From: Prosapia bicincta
Taxonomy: Eukaryota > Arthropoda > Insecta > Hemiptera > Cercopidae
Assembly: GCA_036971475.1 (NCBI GenBank)
Contig: JBAIZL010000006.1
Coordinates: 139,962,231 to 140,026,230, forward strand
Length of the DNA: 64,000 nt
Direction of reading: 5' to 3'
Shown here: in pieces, positions 60,049 through 64,000 of the stretch
Position numbering within the stretch: the first letter of the stretch is position 1
Layout of the letters: every line of letters begins with the position of its first letter
Notes under the pieces: generated by a model
The model's input: only the letters and a program-made list of their open reading frames with translations
What the model was told of the DNA's origin: nothing
Databases searched by the model: none
Made by a program: the position numbers and the translations under genes

Positions 60049-60647
60049 AATACTATTTAAGCTTGGCCCTTTTCACACAAATAGTTTCCGTGAGTGGTAC
60101 ACTTCAATGAATGCCATATGTCACTAGTGCCATACTATTCAAGCGAGCAACATTTAAACGTAACTACCCACTTCTCCATCGGCCCAACTAGATCGTGATA
60201 ATGCGCGTTCAGACAAATTTTCACACAAAGCGATCGCAGATCGTACAGATGCAGCGGGATATTGATTGCGCCCTATTTCAAAATGAAATCCCGTTTTGAA
60301 GCAATATTGAATAACGTCGGTGAGCAAGAATGTCGGATTACTGGATCCCGAATTGACAAGCTAAAGCCCGTGATGATGGTATGGAAATGAGAAGGGCTCC
60401 TTGGATACGGATCAACGATGATCCCGCCCCTCAACGGCGATCTCTCATATTGCACTTGTCCTACGGTAAGGCTATAGTAAAAGCGAATATTTTAATAAAC
60501 ATTTTCGAAATATATCCGAATAGAAAATAATTATATAAACGGGTGTTAAAACTTTAAAAAAAAAGTGCTTGCTAAAAAAGTAAGCTAGAATATTTATGAC
60601 GATAAAACTGTAATATATTAAACAAATACATTTTGTTTATATATTGG

Positions 60648-60691
<44 letters not shown>

Positions 60692-60766
60692 ATGACAGAT
60701 GACGTTTTTCTTATAAAATAATAATGTATTAATAAACAATTCACAAAGAAGAATATTTACAAGAAT
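60049..60766. other. intergenic DNA with a TA repeat
   Basis: No gene recognised. A TA microsatellite lies at 60,649-60,689. Confidence 0.55.
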
Positions 60767-60975
60767 GAGTTTTAGTTGATGCTCGAAAATGGGCACACGT
60801 AATTAGTTCTCGAAAGTCGACTCGCATATATACAAAGTAAGTTTCTTTTTTAAGTATTTTATAGTGTAAGTGATACATATATATATATATATAGTGATAC
60901 GTTTTCTTGTAATATAGTTAATAAATAAAAATATTTCAAATACAAGAATATCTCTAATCTATATATTTTTCAAGG

Positions 60976-61009
60976 CTTTTCGCCAATTAATATATATTAG
61001 CATCTTCAG
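60976..61009 (-). ncRNA. hammerhead-like core, left palindrome arm
   Basis: Minus strand CTGAAGA (61,009-61,003), stem II GCTAAT with ATTGGC (one G-U pair) around an AT-rich loop, then GAAAA (60,981-60,977). It matches the CUGANGA-stem-GAAA core. Helices I and III are not resolved. Confidence 0.5.
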
Positions 61010-61051
61010 TAGAAACAATGATATAACCCTGAAGATTGTTATTTGTTCTTC

Positions 61052-61084
61052 TTGAAGATGCTAATACTTATTTATTGGCGAAAA
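61052..61084 (+). ncRNA. hammerhead-like core, right palindrome arm (one core change)
   Basis: TTGAAGA, then a 7-bp stem GCTAATA-CTTATT-TATTGGC, then GAAAA. The first core base is T instead of C, so this copy is probably degenerate. Confidence 0.4.
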
Positions 61085-61161
61085 GCCTTGAAAAATATAT
61101 AGATTAGAGATATTCTTGTATTTGAAATATTTTTATTTATTAACTATATTACAAGAAAACG

Positions 61162-61282
<121 letters not shown>

Positions 61283-61451
61283 CACTTACACTATAAAATA
61301 CTTAAAAAAGAAACTTACTTTGTATATATGCGAAACTTACTTTGTATATATGCGAGTCGACTTTCGAGAACTAATTACGTGTGCCCATTTTCGAGCATCA
61401 ACTAAAACTCTTAATATATTTATATATATTTTTTATTAGATAATTATTTTC

Positions 61452-61484
61452 CTGAAGATGTTGGTACTATTTTATCGGCGAAAA
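61452..61484 (+). ncRNA. hammerhead-like core upstream of Penelope-like fragment 2
   Basis: CTGAAGA at 61,452-61,458, 7-bp stem GTTGGTA-CTATTT-TATCGGC (with G-U pairs), then GAAAA at 61,480-61,484. It has the same strand as the GIY-YIG remnant about 200-400 bp downstream. Stem positions differ from the palindrome copies but remain paired. Confidence 0.5.
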
Positions 61485-61560
61485 GCTTTGAATAAATTAT
61501 TCATTAAAAGTATTCTTGTTTTTGAAATATTTTTAATTTATTATTATATATATTATGATA

Positions 61561-62446
61561 ATGATGAATAGTTATTATCTGGAGTACATCCGTTCATTCT
61601 GCAGTGCATAAAATCGCAGTTCCGACGTTTCGCTAGAATCTCATCTAATCTCTCTCGTCTCTTTACCTCTGATAAAGTGTTACACCGTCAAAGTGTCCTT
61701 CTGGTTGACGTGGACGAGAAAGAGACTGAGAAAACTGGTACTGTTTTCCTGCCTTTTATCAGAGGAACCACTGATAGGGTTGGCAGACTCTTTAGGAGGC
61801 ATGGTATACGTTCTGTTTACAAACCTAACATCACCATCGACAAGGTTCTTGGTAACGCCAAAGATAAGATCGATTTACAGCGTTTCTTGTGGAGTTTGTA
61901 AGAAATCGTACATTGGCCAAACGAACAGACGTATCTCAGCTAGGCTTGAGAAGCACAAACTTAGCCTTAAAAACAAGCAGAAAACGTCGGCTCTGTACAA
62001 GCACCACTGCGATACAGGGCATACCATTGATTTCCAGTCTTGCCGACAGATTGCTCGAGTTGAAAACTACAGGACTAGAATTATTCGTGAAGCCATCGAA
62101 ATAAAGAAGCAAGAGATTCTACAAACGCGATGATACTTTGAATTTATCCGCAGTGTAGAAATGTATCATCGATAGATTTTATCGGCAGAAAGGTGAACAA
62201 AAGGAAAGGAATGTGAGTAATTGTTTTGCTCAGGTGCGTGTGGTTTGAGGACAATGGGTGGATGGACGTCAATGGGCGTGTTTTCATTGCTCTATATATA
62301 GGAGCAGAGTTATCAACGCCCTTCACTCGCTCTTCAACTGCTGTTGGGTTCACCTCGTCAATGCTAGATTTCAGCGAAACGTCGGAACTGCGATTTTATG
62401 CACTGCAGAATGAACGGATGTACTCCAGATAATAACTATTCATCAT
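61561..62446 (+). mobile_element. Penelope-like retroelement fragment inside perfect 74-bp inverted repeats
   Basis: The 74-bp arm at 61,561-61,634 (ATGATGAATAGTTATTATCT to GTTCCGACGTTTCGCT) is repeated base for base in inverse orientation at 62,373-62,446. Between the arms lies a 5'-truncated Penelope-like coding remnant, 61,677-62,133. Inverted terminal repeats containing CGAAACGTCGGAACTGCG are consistent with the pseudo-LTR arrangement of this retroelement class. The RT domain is absent. Confidence 0.82.
61677..62133 (+). pseudogene. Penelope-like linker and GIY-YIG endonuclease (one frameshift)
   Basis: The first frame (61,677-61,901) reads VFLPFIRGTTDRVGRLFRRH, then GIRSVYKPNITIDKVLGNAK and DKIDLQ, the segment between RT and nuclease in Penelope-like elements. 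The second frame (61,693-62,133) takes over near 61,870 with SIYSVSCGVCKKSYIGQTNR (residues 60-79), then RISARLEKH and HHCDTGHTIDF. The GIY-YIG landmarks are SIY (G replaced by S at the frameshift), YIG at 73-75, Arg84 and Glu86. Zinc-linker residues are C66, C69, H88 and the later HH/GH. A single indel near the boundary separates the two frames. Compared with fragment 1 (6.4-7.0 kb), YIG is intact, and the two are clearly different subfamilies. Confidence 0.85.
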
Positions 62447-62476
62447 ATGTTTCCATCCGTGAAGGAATACGTAACA

Positions 62477-62478
<2 letters not shown>

Positions 62479-62539
<61 letters not shown>
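62479..62539. repeat. (AT)n microsatellite
   Basis: About 61 bp of AT dinucleotides 32 bp outside the right 74-bp inverted repeat of the Penelope-like fragment. Confidence 0.97.
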
Positions 62540-62541
<2 letters not shown>

Positions 62542-64000
62542 CCCCTATACGGATTAGATACTGATGGAGATCAAGATAAATGTACTTATTAGAACTAGTG
62601 TTTCGTATAAACAATGGACTCACTGCCCCTAACACCAAAAGCTTCTTAAATTCGTCTAGCTCCTCCCTACAAGAGAGTATAACGTTCCGACAAACGTGGG
62701 CGGCAGGCGGTAATACCAGAATTATCGCATCGCTTTAAAACGAGAGTGAATAACTATGGGACAGGGCAAAAAAGCTACTTTCACTCAAGGAAAGAAACCC
62801 ACATTATTTTTGCCACAAAATAATATATGAGAAGCATGACGTACTTTAACGAAAGATATAAAAACCAAAGAAAACCGATCTATGCCTAAGGGTATACATT
62901 TCCCTTATAAACTGCCGGGCACTGGGTAGTCATTCGAGAATTTTTCGGGGTGTGGCTGCACATGAGCATATCTTTCGATTTCTGTCGCTAAAATATTACC
63001 TGTAGCGAGTACACACCTCCCTAAACAGAGACCAGGTCTACATTAGATCCATAGTTTCGTCATAGTTCCACTGCTATAGACTTTCCTTACGAGGGTTTAG
63101 CTGTTGACACATCCTTATGGCCCTGAGAGGTTTAAGTTTTGTTCTCGTAAGCCACGGCCCCATTTCCAATCAAGGGTTTTTTTAATCCTTGCCGATCCTT
63201 CCCTCACCCGCTATAGGACTTGTACTAAATAACTCTATTTCGCCGAATAAACTATAAATCTCATAGATGTCGAAAACTGTAAGAGTCGAGATCAAATATT
63301 ACACATTATACATACCCGATTAAAAATATTATTATTTCTACTAATTGAGAAAAATGTAATCTACGTTTATGCAGTTACTCTTATAAAGTTATTAAAAACT
63401 ACAGAACAACAAAGCTTAGTCAACAAAAAAATTAGAGAAGTATATAGGCTTCGATTATGGATGCTTCCACATACATGACACAAAACATTCTTTAAGTTTT
63501 TATATTTCTAATACTATTAACATGAATCGTGAGTTTTGCTACAAGAAACGTTTGCGAAAATATAGACTTGATTTTATCCACAATGTAAACATTGAACTTA
63601 CAAAGAAACGAATTCCAAAGAAATCAAAACCAGAACGAGATGCCTTACAATAGATAAAGCACTTGCAATATTCCCTCTGTGGAACAAATCCGCCCTTCCG
63701 TCTTCCACAACCCCAACACTTCAACCCTAAGTTGTGAAAAAGTCAACTTGTTTACTTTTACTTTACAAAACCACCTGATTCCATTCCCCTAATAGAAACG
63801 AAGTATTACAACATATTTACATGGCTTATATAATATGTAAAGTAGGCTCACAGTAAAGTCTACTAGGTTTAAAACAAGATAATTATATAATAAATTAAAA
63901 TGTGTGTCCTTCTATTTACTCCATAAAAGTATGTAGCAATAGGGGTAACGCTTAAACTATAAAACACGGGTATGGGAACGAAATAGGCGCTGATATATCT
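62540..64000. other. intergenic DNA
   Basis: AT-rich to mixed sequence. No gene, RNA gene, tandem repeat or transposon terminus recognised. Confidence 0.55.

Noticed and set aside
60273..60455. 60-codon minus-strand frame as a transposase piece
   Set aside because: No recognisable motif, and single copy within the window.
61621..61660. Minus-strand AGATGAGATTCTAGCGAAAC as another hammerhead core
   Set aside because: The CUGANGA block is altered and the space before GAAA is too short for a normal stem II. It could be a decayed version.

Overview
This is a eukaryotic, AT-rich, gene-poor stretch of heterochromatin-like DNA. I find no host protein-coding gene, rRNA, tRNA, operon or CRISPR array that I can support. 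The transposon types present (a Jockey/I-group LINE with RNase H, Penelope-like elements with GIY-YIG domains, pogo/Tigger elements, a mariner remnant) together with long satellite arrays fit an arthropod, most likely an insect. The order cannot be fixed from this window. Nearly all long open frames are either transposon pieces or by-products of tandem repeats whose period is a multiple of three.

Layout. 1.0-3.3 kb is a 171-bp satellite and 3.5-5.5 kb a 122-bp satellite. 6.0-7.4 kb is a Penelope-like element fragment (minus strand) with a hammerhead-ribozyme-like core overlapping its stop codon. 9.1-10.2 kb is a TA-flanked pogo/Tigger transposon with a dead transposase. 10.5-12.5 kb is a 47-bp satellite. 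12.9-16.7 kb is a Jockey/I-group LINE (minus strand) that keeps ORF1, RT and RNase H but has lost its endonuclease. Its 5' part plus flank is tandemly duplicated as two 2195-bp copies (15,531-17,725 and 17,726-19,920). 22.9-23.5 kb is a mariner remnant. 24.0-34.4 kb is a 78-bp satellite of about 130 monomers with nested higher-order repeats.

The second half continues in the same way. 35.2-35.7 kb is a short pogo-type MITE, 39.3-40.9 kb a 91-bp array, and 41.1-41.4 kb a LINE scrap. 42.6-46.6 kb is a 105-bp array, 47.4-48.5 kb a 119-bp array, 51.0-52.9 kb an 80-bp array and 54.2-54.8 kb a 149-bp array. 55.1-55.3 kb holds microsatellites. 57.4-59.6 kb is a second LINE copy that keeps ORF1, endonuclease and RNase H pieces but has lost RT. 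It runs into a 32-bp array (59.5-60.0 kb) that appears to have arisen from the LINE's own ORF1 sequence. 60.8-61.4 kb is a large palindrome with ribozyme-like cores in both arms. 61.6-62.4 kb is a second Penelope-like fragment inside perfect 74-bp inverted repeats.

Ten unrelated tandem arrays make up about 26 kb (roughly 41 percent) of the window. Several of them independently carry short dyad symmetries. The most interesting signals are (1) hammerhead-type cores tied to both Penelope-like fragments, with compensating base changes in stem II; (2) a satellite family caught arising from a LINE coding sequence; and (3) the recent-looking 2195-bp and 2262-bp duplications. All similarity statements come from recognising motifs by eye; no database search was run.
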